64,000 bases of DNA from Myxococcales bacterium (GCA_016712525.1 JADJQX010000006.1:496001-560000), one strand, 5' to 3'; shown: positions 8,894-17,825, counted from the first letter of the stretch. A program made the numbers and translations. Notes: generated from the sequence alone by a model not told the origin.

Positions 8894-9475
8894 TCAGCCC
8901 TTGAAGTTCTCGGCCGCGAAGTCCCAGTTCACGAGGTGGTTCAGGAACGTCTCGACGTACTTGGGCCGGAGGTTCCGGTAGTCGATGTAGTAGGCGTGCT
9001 CCCACACGTCGCACGTGAGGATCGCCTTTTGCCCGTGTTTCATGGGGAGATCGGCGTTGCCGGTCTTCGTGACCTTGAGCTTGCCGTTCTCGAGCACGAG
9101 CCACGCCCAGCCCGAGCCGAACTGCGTGGTCGCGGCGGCCGTGAACTCTTCTTTGAACTTCGCGAACGAGCCGAAATCGCGGTCGATGGCGGCCTTGAGG
9201 TCGCCCGTGGGCTCGCCGCCGCCGTTCGGCTTCATGCTCTTCCAGTAGAACGTGTGGTTCCAGATCTGGGCCGCGTTGTTGAAGACACCACCGTCGGACG
9301 CCATGATCACGTCCTCGAGGCTCTTGTCGGCCTCGGGCTTGCCTTCGAGCAGCTTGTTGAGGTTCACGACGTACGCGTTGTGGTGCTTGCCGTGGTGGAA
9401 CTCGAGCGTCTCGGCGGTGAGGTGGGGCGCGAGCGCGTCTTTGGCGTAGGGGAGCTCGGGAAGCGTGAAGGCCAT
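8894..9475 (-). CDS. sodB: Superoxide dismutase, iron type
   Basis: 193 residues, usual FeSOD length. It converts superoxide to oxygen and hydrogen peroxide in the cytoplasm. The four metal ligands are visible: His27 (EFHHGKHH), His in NHTFYW, and Asp and His in DVWEHAYYIDY. The NNAAQIWNHTFYW stretch with its active-site Gln, and the QFGSGWAWL segment, are typical of iron rather than manganese enzymes. AAGGAG lies before the ATG. Upstream is a 234-bp gap with two small inverted repeats. Confidence 0.95.
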   Translation of the reverse strand: MAFTLPELPYAKDALAPHLTAETLEFHHGKHHNAYVVNLNKLLEGKPEADKSLEDVIMASDGGVFNNAAQIWNHTFYWKSMKPNGGGEPTGDLKAAIDRDFGSFAKFKEEFTAAATTQFGSGWAWLVLENGKLKVTKTGNADLPMKHGQKAILTCDVWEHAYYIDYRNLRPKYVETFLNHLVNWDFAAENFKG

Positions 9476-9611
9476 GGGGGTCTCCTTGGGGCGTGTCGCT
9501 CGCTCGTGCGAGCGGCCGAACGTTCCGGCGCGGTCGTGCGCGGTGACGCGGCCTCGAAACGGTACGCACCTCGGCGCGGGAAGGGAAGGGCGGGCCGAGC
9601 TATCGATCCGT

Positions 9612-9653
9612 GGGAAATTGCGGGCTTTCCCGTACGTTGGAACCTTTCCAACG
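9612..9653 (-). promoter_or_regulatory. Two adjacent inverted repeats upstream of sodB
   Basis: CGTTGGAA-CCT-TTCCAACG (9635-9653) is a perfect 8-bp stem. Next to it, GGGAAA/TTTCCC (9612-9631) forms a second, weaker stem. Neither has a T-tract on the minus strand, so an operator or the 3' end of allA are both possible. Function unproven. Confidence 0.3.
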
Positions 9654-9709
9654 CATTGGAGCGTTCGCCAAGCCTTCGGAGCGGAGGTCTCGCGGGTCGA
9701 ACGAGCCCT

Positions 9710-10219
9710 TCAGAGCTCGACGGTGACCACGTGCTCCGCGGGGAGCACGTAAGGGATGCAGTCCTCGGCCGTGCCGTCCTCGAAGACGAAACACGAGAAG
9801 TCGGTCTCGACGTCGAACACGATCATCGGCTGGTGCCAGATGCCGGGCCCGTAACACACGCCCTGGCGCCCGTTCGCCACGAACACCTCGAGGGTGTCGA
9901 GGTCGGGGGCGTCTTTCCCGTGGGCGACGGCCACCATGTAGCGGGTGGCGTTCAGCGGCACGAAGAGCTGCCCGGAGTGGGGGTGCTTCTCCACCTCGAC
10001 CACCGGGAATTTCCCGGGAACGCTCGGCTGGCAACGGAACGCGGCGACGTTGAGCTTCGCGTTCGGTCGCAGGTTCTCGATCTCGAGCACGGCGTCGTGC
10101 CTTCGGGCCGTGCCCATGTTGACCGAGCGGCCAGGGCCGATCTCGGGCGTGATCTCGAGCACGTGGCCGAAGGGAGCGAAGGCCTCCCGCGTGAGGGGAC
10201 GGGCAACGAAGGTGCGCAC
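9710..10219 (-). CDS. allA: Ureidoglycolate lyase family protein
   Basis: 169 residues, matching AllA, a cupin-fold enzyme that splits ureidoglycolate into glyoxylate and urea at the end of purine/allantoin breakdown. Family-like segments are HPHSGQLFVPL (metal-site histidines), YMVAVA, the GRQGVCYGPGIWHQP stretch and a C-terminal FVFEDGTAEDC. GTG 10219 is chosen because TATCCT sits exactly 6 nt before it and conserved residues begin at once; an upstream reading would run into tRNA-Ser. No other allantoin genes are nearby, so the physiological substrate is inferred from family only. Confidence 0.8.
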   Translation of the reverse strand: MRTFVARPLTREAFAPFGHVLEITPEIGPGRSVNMGTARRHDAVLEIENLRPNAKLNVAAFRCQPSVPGKFPVVEVEKHPHSGQLFVPLNATRYMVAVAHGKDAPDLDTLEVFVANGRQGVCYGPGIWHQPMIVFDVETDFSCFVFEDGTAEDCIPYVLPAEHVVTVEL

Positions 10220-10225
10220 GCGGCG

Positions 10226-10231
10226 AGGATA
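10226..10231 (-). promoter_or_regulatory. Putative -10 element of allA (leaderless)
   Basis: TATCCT, then six bases (CGCCGC), then the GTG start. No Shine-Dalgarno sequence. Fits a transcript beginning at the start codon. Confidence 0.5.
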
Positions 10232-10290
10232 CGCAGGATGCCCTCGAGCTCCAAGGCTCGCGCGCGCGAACCGATACGAACCCGTCAACG

Positions 10291-10321
10291 AAAAAGCGCC
10301 GGTGGGTGAGCACCAGCGCTT
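10291..10321 (-). terminator. Intrinsic terminator of tRNA-Ser
   Basis: On the minus strand AAGCGCTGGTG pairs with CACCGGCGCTT (11 bp, one G-T wobble) around a 6-base loop and runs directly into TTTTT. It starts 8 nt after the tRNA end and separates tRNA-Ser from allA. Confidence 0.85.
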
Positions 10322-10328
10322 CCTTCGG

Positions 10329-10415
10329 CGGAGAGAAGGGGATTCGAACCCCTGGTACGGTTGCCCGTACACATGATTTCCAATCATGCACCTTCGACCA
10401 CTCGGTCACCTCTCC
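10329..10415 (-). tRNA. tRNA-Ser, anticodon GGA
   Basis: An 87-nt cloverleaf read on the minus strand. The acceptor stem is GGAGAGG with TCTCTCC (one G-T pair), the anticodon stem CATGA/TCATG encloses TTGGAAA (anticodon GGA, reading UCC/UCU), the long variable arm is typical of class II serine tRNAs, and the T-arm is GGGGTTCGAATCCCC. CCA is not encoded. An intrinsic terminator follows. Confidence 0.96.
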
Positions 10416-10482
10416 AGGCAGAGGCTCTCCTAGCACATTTTCCAAAAATCGAGCGAAAAACGCCCAGCTTTCGCCCGAGCAC

Positions 10483-12792
10483 TTAACGCCCCCAGGCCTT
10501 GAGCGCGGCGGCGCCCGGGGGATCGAGCCGGGCCTCTTCGCGCGTTGGCGTCCGGCGTTTGCCGTCGGTCGGGGCCACGCCGTCGAAGAGGCGACGGTGC
10601 AAGGTCTCGGTGGCGAGGGGGTGGGTGGTCCGGACGTCGGTCGTGCAGGCCGGCTCGAGCACGAGATCGCAGAGGCGGCTCGCCTTCTCTCCCGCGCCCG
10701 ACAGCACGAGCTCGCCGAAGCGCACCGAGAAACGCTCGGCGGTCAGGGCGATCCGGGGCTCGGTCGCCACGCGGTCCTTCGAGTCGGTCAAGGAGAGGAG
10801 GCTCGGCGCCCGGAAGGCGGCAGGCGCGGCGAGCCCGAACGCGTCGAGCACGGTCGACGCCACGTGCATGTTCTCGGTCGGCGCCTCGACGATCCCGGGC
10901 GCGAACGGCACGGCCCGGTGGGGCCTTACGACGAGCAACGTCGCGAGCGCGGCCTCGTCGAGCGTGTCCAGCTCGGCGAACGGCACATGGGCCGATTCGT
11001 CGGGGGTCACGTCACCGGCGACGAGGAGCGTCGTGTCCTCGTCTCGCCCGGCGAGGCGCAGCGCCGAGAGGAGCTTGCCGAGCGCGGCGTCGTGGGCCTC
11101 GACCGCGAGCGTGTGGAGGGCCGCGGCGCGCTCGCGATCTTGGTCCGTGTAGCGGATCGCGGGCGGGACCCTCCGCGCCTTCGCGAGCAGCTCGCCCGCG
11201 TGCCTCGGATCGAGGCCGCCCGTGTAGTCCTTCGGCGGGAGGTCCTTCAGCTGGTCGGCGGTCGCGTCCCACGGGGGGTGACCCCCGCGCGCGTGGATCA
11301 CGACGAAGAAGCGGTCCTTCTTGTGCGCTTCGACGCACCCGATCGGCTCGTCGAAGACCGGGGGGGCGGCGGTCTCCTCGGTGGGCCCGTGCGCGCGGAA
11401 CGTCTCCCACCCACGGTCGAACCCGTACACCTCGGAAGTGGTCGGATTTGCTGTGAAAAAACCCGTGGTGATGCCCGCCTCGCGCAGCGCCTCCGAGACG
11501 AGGGTCGGCCCCTTCGGCAGCCTCGCGTCCCCGTCGAGGAGCCCGTGATCGCGCGGGCCCACCCCCGTGAGCATCGAGGCGAGCGCCGCGCTCGCGAGCG
11601 TGCTCGAGCCCCGGTTCTGAGGGAAGGCGATGCCGCGCTCGAGGAGCTTCGCGAGCTCCGGGGTGCGCCGAGGACCGCCGAACGCGCTGAGAGACTTGGG
11701 CGCCGTGGTGCCGAGCACGACCAACACGACGCCGCGCGCCGGCGCGAACGGCTTCTTCGCGGCGGGGGGCTTCGAGCGTACGACCTTCGCCTCGCCGAAG
11801 AGCACCCGTGTGCCCTTCTGCGCCCGGGTCACGCGCAGCTCCACGGCGGCCGTCGTGTCGAGCTCCCCGAGCGGCACGGAGAATGGCCTCCAAGCCTTGG
11901 CCTCGGCGGCTCCGAGCGTGAGGTGAGCGAGCGTCACGGGCTCCTTTCGGTCCCGGAGCACGCGGACCTCGACGTCGGCGTCTCCGCCGCCCGTGAGGCC
12001 GAGGCTCGTCGTCAAGATGGCGTCGCTCGGGAGCTCTCCGGCGCACCTCGCGAACGCGTCTCCACGGAGCGAGATCGCGCGCTCGGACTTTCCCCCGATG
12101 GCGGTGCTGACGAGGGCGTCACGGCGCGTCGGCGCGGCGTACGGAGCGTCGCCGTCGTTCGGACCGATGCGGACCCAGTCGACCTCCCCGAGCGTGTCCG
12201 GAGTGCTCTTTCCGCCACCGACGAACCGCAGCTCGAGCTTGTGTGCCCCGGCCTCGAGCGGCGTCGTGCTCTTGACCTCGGAGATCTTGGCCTCGTTCTT
12301 CGTGAGCGAGAGCTGCCCCATCGGCTTTCCGTCAAGGAGCACGGCGAGCGCCTTGGCCGCGCCGCCACGGGTGCGCGCGGCGATCGTGATGCCGGCTTCG
12401 CCGACCATGGGTTCGGTGGTGACGAACGAGAGCGCGACCTGGCGAGTCTTGAAGTGGACGAACGTGCTCCCGTCGCGTTCGAACGCGACCACGTCGGGAG
12501 CGCCCAGACGATCGCCGTAGCGGGAGCGCATGGTGCGGTCGCCGAGGTCGAGGAGCGTGCCGCGATGGCCGAAGGAGCAGTCGTCGAAGCCGCGGATCCA
12601 GTCCAGCAGGACCTCGGGGCTCTCCGGGGCCTTCGGGCCATCGGCGCGGGCCGAGTCCACGGTGGTGGCACCCCCGTCCGCGGGCGTGGTCGATCCTCCG
12701 GAGCACGCGCCCGAGCAAGCCCCGAGCCCCGTGGCGAGGGCCGCGAGGGCGAGCGACAAGGCCGCGAAGCGGTGTCTCGAGATCGGACGCAC
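10483..12792 (-). CDS. Sulfatase-fold lipoprotein with degenerate active site
   Basis: 769 residues. Signal peptide and lipobox (TGLGAC, Cys26). Residues 60-345 are a beta-rich region containing carbohydrate-binding-like stretches. From about residue 353 the sequence follows the alkaline phosphatase/sulfatase fold: VVLVVLGTTAPKSLSAFG, RTPELAKLLERGIAF, ASMLTG, then a HGLLDG segment and a late LLVAGDVTPDES. The metal-binding Asp after the first strand is Gly (LGTT), the CxPSR or TxPS nucleophile box reads ASAAL, and the distal DHG reads DVT, so catalysis by the usual mechanism looks impossible. GTG 12792 has TATGGA 6 nt upstream. It lies 38 bp after the response regulator gene and may share its transcript. 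Confidence 0.75.
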   Translation of the reverse strand: MRPISRHRFAALSLALAALATGLGACSGACSGGSTTPADGGATTVDSARADGPKAPESPEVLLDWIRGFDDCSFGHRGTLLDLGDRTMRSRYGDRLGAPDVVAFERDGSTFVHFKTRQVALSFVTTEPMVGEAGITIAARTRGGAAKALAVLLDGKPMGQLSLTKNEAKISEVKSTTPLEAGAHKLELRFVGGGKSTPDTLGEVDWVRIGPNDGDAPYAAPTRRDALVSTAIGGKSERAISLRGDAFARCAGELPSDAILTTSLGLTGGGDADVEVRVLRDRKEPVTLAHLTLGAAEAKAWRPFSVPLGELDTTAAVELRVTRAQKGTRVLFGEAKVVRSKPPAAKKPFAPARGVVLVVLGTTAPKSLSAFGGPRRTPELAKLLERGIAFPQNRGSSTLASAALASMLTGVGPRDHGLLDGDARLPKGPTLVSEALREAGITTGFFTANPTTSEVYGFDRGWETFRAHGPTEETAAPPVFDEPIGCVEAHKKDRFFVVIHARGGHPPWDATADQLKDLPPKDYTGGLDPRHAGELLAKARRVPPAIRYTDQDRERAAALHTLAVEAHDAALGKLLSALRLAGRDEDTTLLVAGDVTPDESAHVPFAELDTLDEAALATLLVVRPHRAVPFAPGIVEAPTENMHVASTVLDAFGLAAPAAFRAPSLLSLTDSKDRVATEPRIALTAERFSVRFGELVLSGAGEKASRLCDLVLEPACTTDVRTTHPLATETLHRRLFDGVAPTDGKRRTPTREEARLDPPGAAALKAWGR

Positions 12793-12830
12793 GCGCGCTC
12801 CATAGCAAACGCGGGCGCCCGACGACACGT

Positions 12831-15680
12831 TCAGAGCGAGAGCACGACGGCCTTGCCCTCGCGCACGTCGACCGTCACGGTCCGCGCGCCGACCTTGAGG
12901 TCGTGGCGGCCCGCAGGGAGGTTCGTGACGAGGTGGGCGGTCTTGTCGCGTGTCACGCCGTCGATGCCGATGTCCTCGGGCTGCGCGAGGGTGAGGTCGA
13001 GCGCACCTTGGCCCGCGGGGACCGCCACGTCGCGGTAGGTCGGGGCGGCGGGCTCGGGGAGGGTAGGCGTTTGTGCGATGGGAGCCGCGGCGGCCGCCTT
13101 CGGGGCCGGGTGCGACTCGGTGCGGAACGCGACGAAGGTGACCGTGACGACCCCGAAGAGGAGGGCGAGGAGCTGCACCATCCCGCCCTTCTTCTTCGCC
13201 TTCTTCGGCGTGGGCTCGCAGTCGTCGATGAACGGCGCGGGGGTGCGCTCGGGCTCGGGGATCGGGATCGAGATCGAAGGCTCGGGGGCCTCGGCCGCGT
13301 AGGTCGTATCGACGATGGTCGCGTCGCCGGCGGAGAGGCTCGAAGGCTCGTTCGAAGGCTCGTCGGAAGAGACCTCGATCGGGATGGACGGCTCGGGCAG
13401 GTCGCGCCTCGGGGCGACGTTGCCCATCGCGGTGGAGGGGCTCGGCTCGGGGCTCGCGGGGAGCCCACGCTTCGCGGCCTCGCGCTCGAGGGCGAGATCG
13501 AACGCGGCGCTGTCGCCGAGCGCGGCGAGGGATGCGACGTAGGGGGGAGGCGTCCGCGACGGCTCCTTTTTGTCGACCCCGAGGATCGTGTCGATCCGGG
13601 GGGCGAGCAGCTCGCGGCCCGAGGCGCCGAGGACGGCGGAGACGGCGCCGCGCGCGGCGAGGTCGGCCATGAGGTCGTCGAGCCACGCCGCGTCGACGAT
13701 GCCGCCGAGCACGAGGTCCTTCGGGGTCGCGCCGTGCGCGAGGCGATCTACGATGCGACGAGCCTCGGGCGGCATGACCCGCACCGCGTCGGCCACGACG
13801 TCCTCGGCGAGCTCGATTTGCTCGACCGCCATCGCGCGGGTCCCGGTCGTCAGGTAGAGCGCGGCGCGCGCCTTGGCGATCGGCAGAACGAGCTGCTGGC
13901 TCAGGCTCCCGGCGAGGTCGGCGATCACGTCGTTCGACGCATCTTGCACCACGAAGCGGCCCACGCCGATGCCGAGCATCGAGGCGAGCACGCGCTCCCC
14001 GCGCATCACGTTTCCTTGCGCGTCGGTGCGGATCGCGGTGACCGGCGCGCCGTCGCGGATCTCGACCTCGTAGAGGAAGCTCGCGTCGCGCACCGAGACT
14101 CGCGCTTCGGGGCGCGTCGCGCACACGATCTCGAGGAGGGAACGAACGCTGAGGTCGTCGAGCCGGCCACGCACCTCGCCGTCGGCCTTGAGACGGGTCT
14201 CGATGCGCGCGCGCGACCGGAGGACCTCGCGGACGCGCCCCACGATGGCGCGCGCGTCGGTCTCTTTGCGGAGGTATCCGGCGGCGCCCACGCCGAGCTC
14301 GCGGACGCGCTGGAGGAGATCTTCCTTCCAGCTGAGGAGCATGAAGGGCGTGTCGCGGAGGGCCACGTCGCGGCGGAGGGCGCGGCAGAACGCGAAGCCG
14401 TCGAGGCCCGGCATGAGCAAGTCGCTGATGACGAGATCCGGCGTGGTTTTGTAGGCCATTTCGAGGGCCTTCTCGCCGTTGACGGCCTCGGTCACCACGC
14501 ACCCGGCCGACTTCAGGAGGTCGGCGATGAACCAGGTGACCCCCGGATCGTCGTCGGCCACGAGGATGCGGCGCCCGGTGAGGCGCACTTCGCTGCCGTC
14601 TCCGCGCTTGCGCGGGCTCCGGTCGTAGCGGGGGGCGTCGAGGTGGAGCGGCGGCGCGAACGCGATGGCCCCTTCGGGCGCCGGGTGCGAGAAGCGCACG
14701 TGCCCGTCGGTGCGTGCGGTCACGATCTCACGTACACGTGCGATGGCTCCCCACACCGCCCCCATCACCTCGGTGCCTTCTCCGAGCGACACCTTGGTCG
14801 TGCGGCCGTCGATGTCGACGGCGTCCACGAGGGCGCGTTTCACTTCTTCGGCGAGCTTTCGCCCGAGCTCTTCGACCGTGGGCTCTCCGAGGGAGAGGCG
14901 CTCGGTGCGGTTCTCGGACGTGAGCACGGCGCCCTCGCAGGCGCGCCGCAGCTCCTCTCGAGCGAGCGGCTTCGAGAGCGTGCGAGATACACCCATCGCG
15001 ACGAAGCGCGCGGCGTCGGTGCCGTCTTGGAACGAGCCGACGACCACCATGGGGACGGGCTCCGTGAGCGGGTCGTCCATGAGCGCCTCGACGAGCTCCG
15101 GCATGTCGTCCGAGTCGGCGTCGAGGAGGATGAGGTCGGGCGCCACGACGCGGGCGAGGTCGATGGCCGACTGCGCGTCCTCCGTGTGGTGGCACGAGAA
15201 GTACGTGCGCGCCGAGTCGACGTCGTTCGAGAGCGCGTCCGCCACGACCTTCGGGCCGACCACGAGCGCGGTGTGGGTGGCGAGCTTCTCCGCCACGAAG
15301 CTCCCGCCCTTCGGCCGCCGCTGGCTCTCGCCCCAGGCGAGCGAGGGGAGGTCGAACAAAAGCTCGTTGATGCTCGCGATCGTGGCCCTCCCCACGGCCT
15401 CCGTCGGGGCGCGATCGAGGAGACGAATGCCCTCGGCGACGGCCGTCGACAGCTCCTCGAGGCGGAACGTCCGGGCGCGTCCGAGGACCGCGTCGAGTCG
15501 GGCGCGGAGGTCGTCCCGGAGCGCCGTGCTCTTCGGATCGGCCGCGAGCGCCCCCAAGACGGCCCGCGCTTCGGCGCCGATCTTGCCGAGCGAGGCCACG
15601 AATTCGGCCCCGGCGCCGCCGAGTCGGAGGTTTTTGTCGGTGCCCGTGAGTTCGTCGCGAGGGGTGCTCTGCATGGCCAT
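12831..15680 (-). CDS. Membrane-anchored response regulator: two receiver domains, DUF4388-like domain, TM, PEGA-like tail
   Basis: 949 residues. Residues 135-250 are a degenerate receiver (LILLDAD with Asp187, Lys237 in TLSKPL, but no N-terminal acidic pair). Residues 370-490 are a canonical receiver with acidic VADDD (376-378), phospho-acceptor Asp420 in VISDLLMPG and a conserved Lys in YLRKE. Residues 505-600 resemble DUF4388/PATAN. A long acidic linker follows, then a basic patch (PKKAKKKGG), one transmembrane helix (834-853) and an extracytoplasmic PEGA-like beta tail (884-949). I chose ATG 15680; the next Met, two codons on, is as likely. Divergent from the acetyltransferase gene. Confidence 0.8.
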   Translation of the reverse strand: MAMQSTPRDELTGTDKNLRLGGAGAEFVASLGKIGAEARAVLGALAADPKSTALRDDLRARLDAVLGRARTFRLEELSTAVAEGIRLLDRAPTEAVGRATIASINELLFDLPSLAWGESQRRPKGGSFVAEKLATHTALVVGPKVVADALSNDVDSARTYFSCHHTEDAQSAIDLARVVAPDLILLDADSDDMPELVEALMDDPLTEPVPMVVVGSFQDGTDAARFVAMGVSRTLSKPLAREELRRACEGAVLTSENRTERLSLGEPTVEELGRKLAEEVKRALVDAVDIDGRTTKVSLGEGTEVMGAVWGAIARVREIVTARTDGHVRFSHPAPEGAIAFAPPLHLDAPRYDRSPRKRGDGSEVRLTGRRILVADDDPGVTWFIADLLKSAGCVVTEAVNGEKALEMAYKTTPDLVISDLLMPGLDGFAFCRALRRDVALRDTPFMLLSWKEDLLQRVRELGVGAAGYLRKETDARAIVGRVREVLRSRARIETRLKADGEVRGRLDDLSVRSLLEIVCATRPEARVSVRDASFLYEVEIRDGAPVTAIRTDAQGNVMRGERVLASMLGIGVGRFVVQDASNDVIADLAGSLSQQLVLPIAKARAALYLTTGTRAMAVEQIELAEDVVADAVRVMPPEARRIVDRLAHGATPKDLVLGGIVDAAWLDDLMADLAARGAVSAVLGASGRELLAPRIDTILGVDKKEPSRTPPPYVASLAALGDSAAFDLALEREAAKRGLPASPEPSPSTAMGNVAPRRDLPEPSIPIEVSSDEPSNEPSSLSAGDATIVDTTYAAEAPEPSISIPIPEPERTPAPFIDDCEPTPKKAKKKGGMVQLLALLFGVVTVTFVAFRTESHPAPKAAAAAPIAQTPTLPEPAAPTYRDVAVPAGQGALDLTLAQPEDIGIDGVTRDKTAHLVTNLPAGRHDLKVGARTVTVDVREGKAVVLSL

Positions 15681-15784
15681 TCGGGGGCTAGCAGGGTGCG
15701 ATCGGAACGGCCCAATTTCTGGCGAACCGATCGCGCCCACGTTGCGGCCGGGGCCGCCTTTTGAAAGACTCGACGTCCTCGAAA

Positions 15785-17002
15785 ATGCAGCCCATTTCGT
15801 TCCGCCGCGCCCACCCGGATGACGTCGACCGGCTCGTCGAGATCCACTTCGCGGCGTACCCCGACGACCGCGGCTTCGAGGCCCGTCGCCGCAACTTCAT
15901 GGGCAAGCCCTTCGGCCCCTTCGCCGATCTCCACGTCGCCGTGCGGGACGAGGGCCTCCCGTCCGAGGATCTCGTGGGACACGCGTTCGGGTTCGGGCTC
16001 GTGGTGGGCGTCGGAGGGCGACAGGTCCCCATGACGGGGATCGCCACGGTCGGCGTGGCGCCCGAGGCGCGAGGGCAAGGCGTGGGGCGCGCGCTCGTCG
16101 CGCACGTGATCTCCGAGGGCGAGCGCGCGGGCGCGGTGGGCTCGTTCCTGTTTCCGTTTCGTCAGGCCTTCTACGCGCGGCTCGGGTACACGAGCGCGCC
16201 ACCCGTTCATCATGTCCCGGTCGCCCTCGCGGCGCTCCGCGCGCTTGGCGGAGCAGGGAGGCGCGTCCGGCGCGCCAAGGGGGAAGACAGGCCGCTGCTC
16301 GAGGCGCTCTACCGCACGTACGCCCACGTCGGCACGGGCCTCGTCGCGCGCACCGAGCGCCTGTGGACATCCATCCTGGCCGACGAACGGCTCGTCGTCG
16401 TGGTGCTCGACGACGGCGAAAAATTGAGTGGATACGCGATGTTTCGCTTCGAGCAGGCCGAGCCTCACGCGGCCCAACGCGTGCGTGTTACGGAAGTCGT
16501 GGGAGAGACCACGGCCTGTCGTCTCGCCGTGCTCGGTTGGCTCGGTACCCTCTCCGATCAGGCCACGGAGGCCGACCTCGAGATGGCCTTCGACGACCCG
16601 CTCCTCGACGCCCTCCTCGACCACGATCCGAACCGCCTCCGGCCCGGCACGGCCCGCATCGAGCACGCGTTGGGCACGCTCGGCGCGGGGCCCATGCTCC
16701 GGCTCGCGTCGGTGCCGCGTGCGCTCGCGGCGCGCGGGTACACGGAAGAGGGGCGGCTCGAGCTCGACGTCGACGGAGAGCGCTTCGGCCTCCTCGCGCG
16801 CGGTGGGGTGGGCGAGGTCGTCGCGCCCAGCGCCGGAGAGGTCGTCACGCTCACCACCGCGACGTTGACCCGGGTCGCGTACGGCGGTGCGTCGCTCTTC
16901 CGAGCGTGGCTCGCGGGCTCCGTGCTAGCGAGCCGTGGGGCCGCGCGCGAGGCCGACCGCGTGCTCTCCGTCCCTGCGTTTTTCACGCTCGACCGGTTCT
17001 GA
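15785..17002 (+). CDS. GNAT family N-acetyltransferase, Eis-like
   Basis: 405 residues, the length of the Eis family rather than a single GNAT domain. The N-terminal GNAT domain has the acetyl-CoA site ATVGVAPEARGQGVGRAL (87-104) and FLFPFRQAFYARLGY, as in Eis. A second GNAT-like domain and a C-terminal sterol-carrier-like domain follow; Eis proteins acetylate amines on aminoglycosides or proteins. Substrate unknown here. ATG 15785 is preferred over an in-frame TTG at 15761, because similarity starts at ISFRRAHPDD. Divergent from the response regulator gene with 104 bp between. Confidence 0.85.
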   Translation: MQPISFRRAHPDDVDRLVEIHFAAYPDDRGFEARRRNFMGKPFGPFADLHVAVRDEGLPSEDLVGHAFGFGLVVGVGGRQVPMTGIATVGVAPEARGQGVGRALVAHVISEGERAGAVGSFLFPFRQAFYARLGYTSAPPVHHVPVALAALRALGGAGRRVRRAKGEDRPLLEALYRTYAHVGTGLVARTERLWTSILADERLVVVVLDDGEKLSGYAMFRFEQAEPHAAQRVRVTEVVGETTACRLAVLGWLGTLSDQATEADLEMAFDDPLLDALLDHDPNRLRPGTARIEHALGTLGAGPMLRLASVPRALAARGYTEEGRLELDVDGERFGLLARGGVGEVVAPSAGEVVTLTTATLTRVAYGGASLFRAWLAGSVLASRGAAREADRVLSVPAFFTLDRF

Positions 17003-17011
17003 GACATCCGC

Positions 17012-17040
17012 TTGGGGGCGGCCAGGTCCTCGCGTAAGCT
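17012..17040 (+). promoter_or_regulatory. Putative promoter of the 17049 gene
   Basis: TTGGGG (17012-17017), a 17-bp spacer and TAAGCT (17035-17040), 8 nt before the GTG start. The leader would be only a few bases. Confidence 0.45.
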
Positions 17041-17048
17041 CCGGCGCC

Positions 17049-17825
17049 GTGGCCTCTACCGACACCGACACGGACGACGACGGCTCCTCCCTCCTCCACT
17101 TCGGCACGACCGTGGGCGTGGCCTTCGTCGTGGCGGTCGTCGGCACGGCCCCCGCCGCGCTCCGGGTCGCGAAGGGGATCCCGTCCGCCGGTCTCTTCTC
17201 GGTGTGGGCCGTCCTCGGCGCGGCGGCGCTCGTCCCGTCGGTCTTCCTCGTGGCCATCTTTCGCGGCGCGCGTCGAGGGGGGCGGAGCTTCCTCGACGGC
17301 CGCGCCAAGACGCACGGCATTCGGCTCTTCACGCTCGGCGCGCTCGCCCTCCCGGTGGTCGTCACCTTCGGCGCCGTGCTCCGCGCGAAGACCCACCATC
17401 ACGCGCTCGCGGGGGTGACGTTCGCCGTCGGCATCACGGTGGCGCTGCTCGCGATCTTCGCGTTCGCCACGCGTGTCTCCCTCCTCGTCGAGGCGCGTGG
17501 AGAGCGGGCCGCCCGGTGGGGCTTCAGCGTCGCGTTCGCCTTGTTTTTGCTGGCGATCGTGTGGGTCGGGCTCAAGGCCTCCGGGGCAGGGGGCCCGGCG
17601 ATGGGCGCCTTCCTCGACACCCTCGCGCTCCTGCTCGCGGCGGGCTTCGGGTCGCGCCGCTCGTTCGCCGATCTTCGCCCGGTGGCCGTCGTCGGGCCGC
17701 CTCTCGCCGCCGCCATGCTCGCCCTCGGCGTCACCACGGGGCGCGAGCTCGCCGAGCCGATGGCCCAGGTGCGCGGGGAGGTGGCTCTCTACGCGCCCGT
17801 GGTCGATCGTTTCGCCGGCCGTTGA
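17049..17825 (+). CDS. Polytopic membrane protein, unknown function
   Basis: 258 residues with about seven hydrophobic helices (first near residues 19-40, last near 215-235) separated by short Arg/Lys-rich loops. The first 15 residues are acidic (TDTDTDDD). No transporter or enzyme signature is recognised. GTG 17049 follows a plausible promoter at minimal distance. The stop codon overlaps the promoter of the next transcription unit. Confidence 0.72.
   Translation: MASTDTDTDDDGSSLLHFGTTVGVAFVVAVVGTAPAALRVAKGIPSAGLFSVWAVLGAAALVPSVFLVAIFRGARRGGRSFLDGRAKTHGIRLFTLGALALPVVVTFGAVLRAKTHHHALAGVTFAVGITVALLAIFAFATRVSLLVEARGERAARWGFSVAFALFLLAIVWVGLKASGAGGPAMGAFLDTLALLLAAGFGSRRSFADLRPVAVVGPPLAAAMLALGVTTGRELAEPMAQVRGEVALYAPVVDRFAGR

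Noticed and set aside
12793..14502. Upstream extension of the sulfatase-like gene to a 1339-codon frame
   Set aside because: The extra part is antisense-like sequence inside the response regulator gene; a signal peptide begins exactly at GTG 12792.
12903..15764. 953-codon plus-strand frame opposite the response regulator
   Set aside because: Antisense to a gene with canonical receiver motifs; composition is typical of a complementary-strand artefact.
15761..15784. TTG start for the acetyltransferase
   Set aside because: Adds eight residues with no support; the ATG at 15785 begins the conserved sequence.
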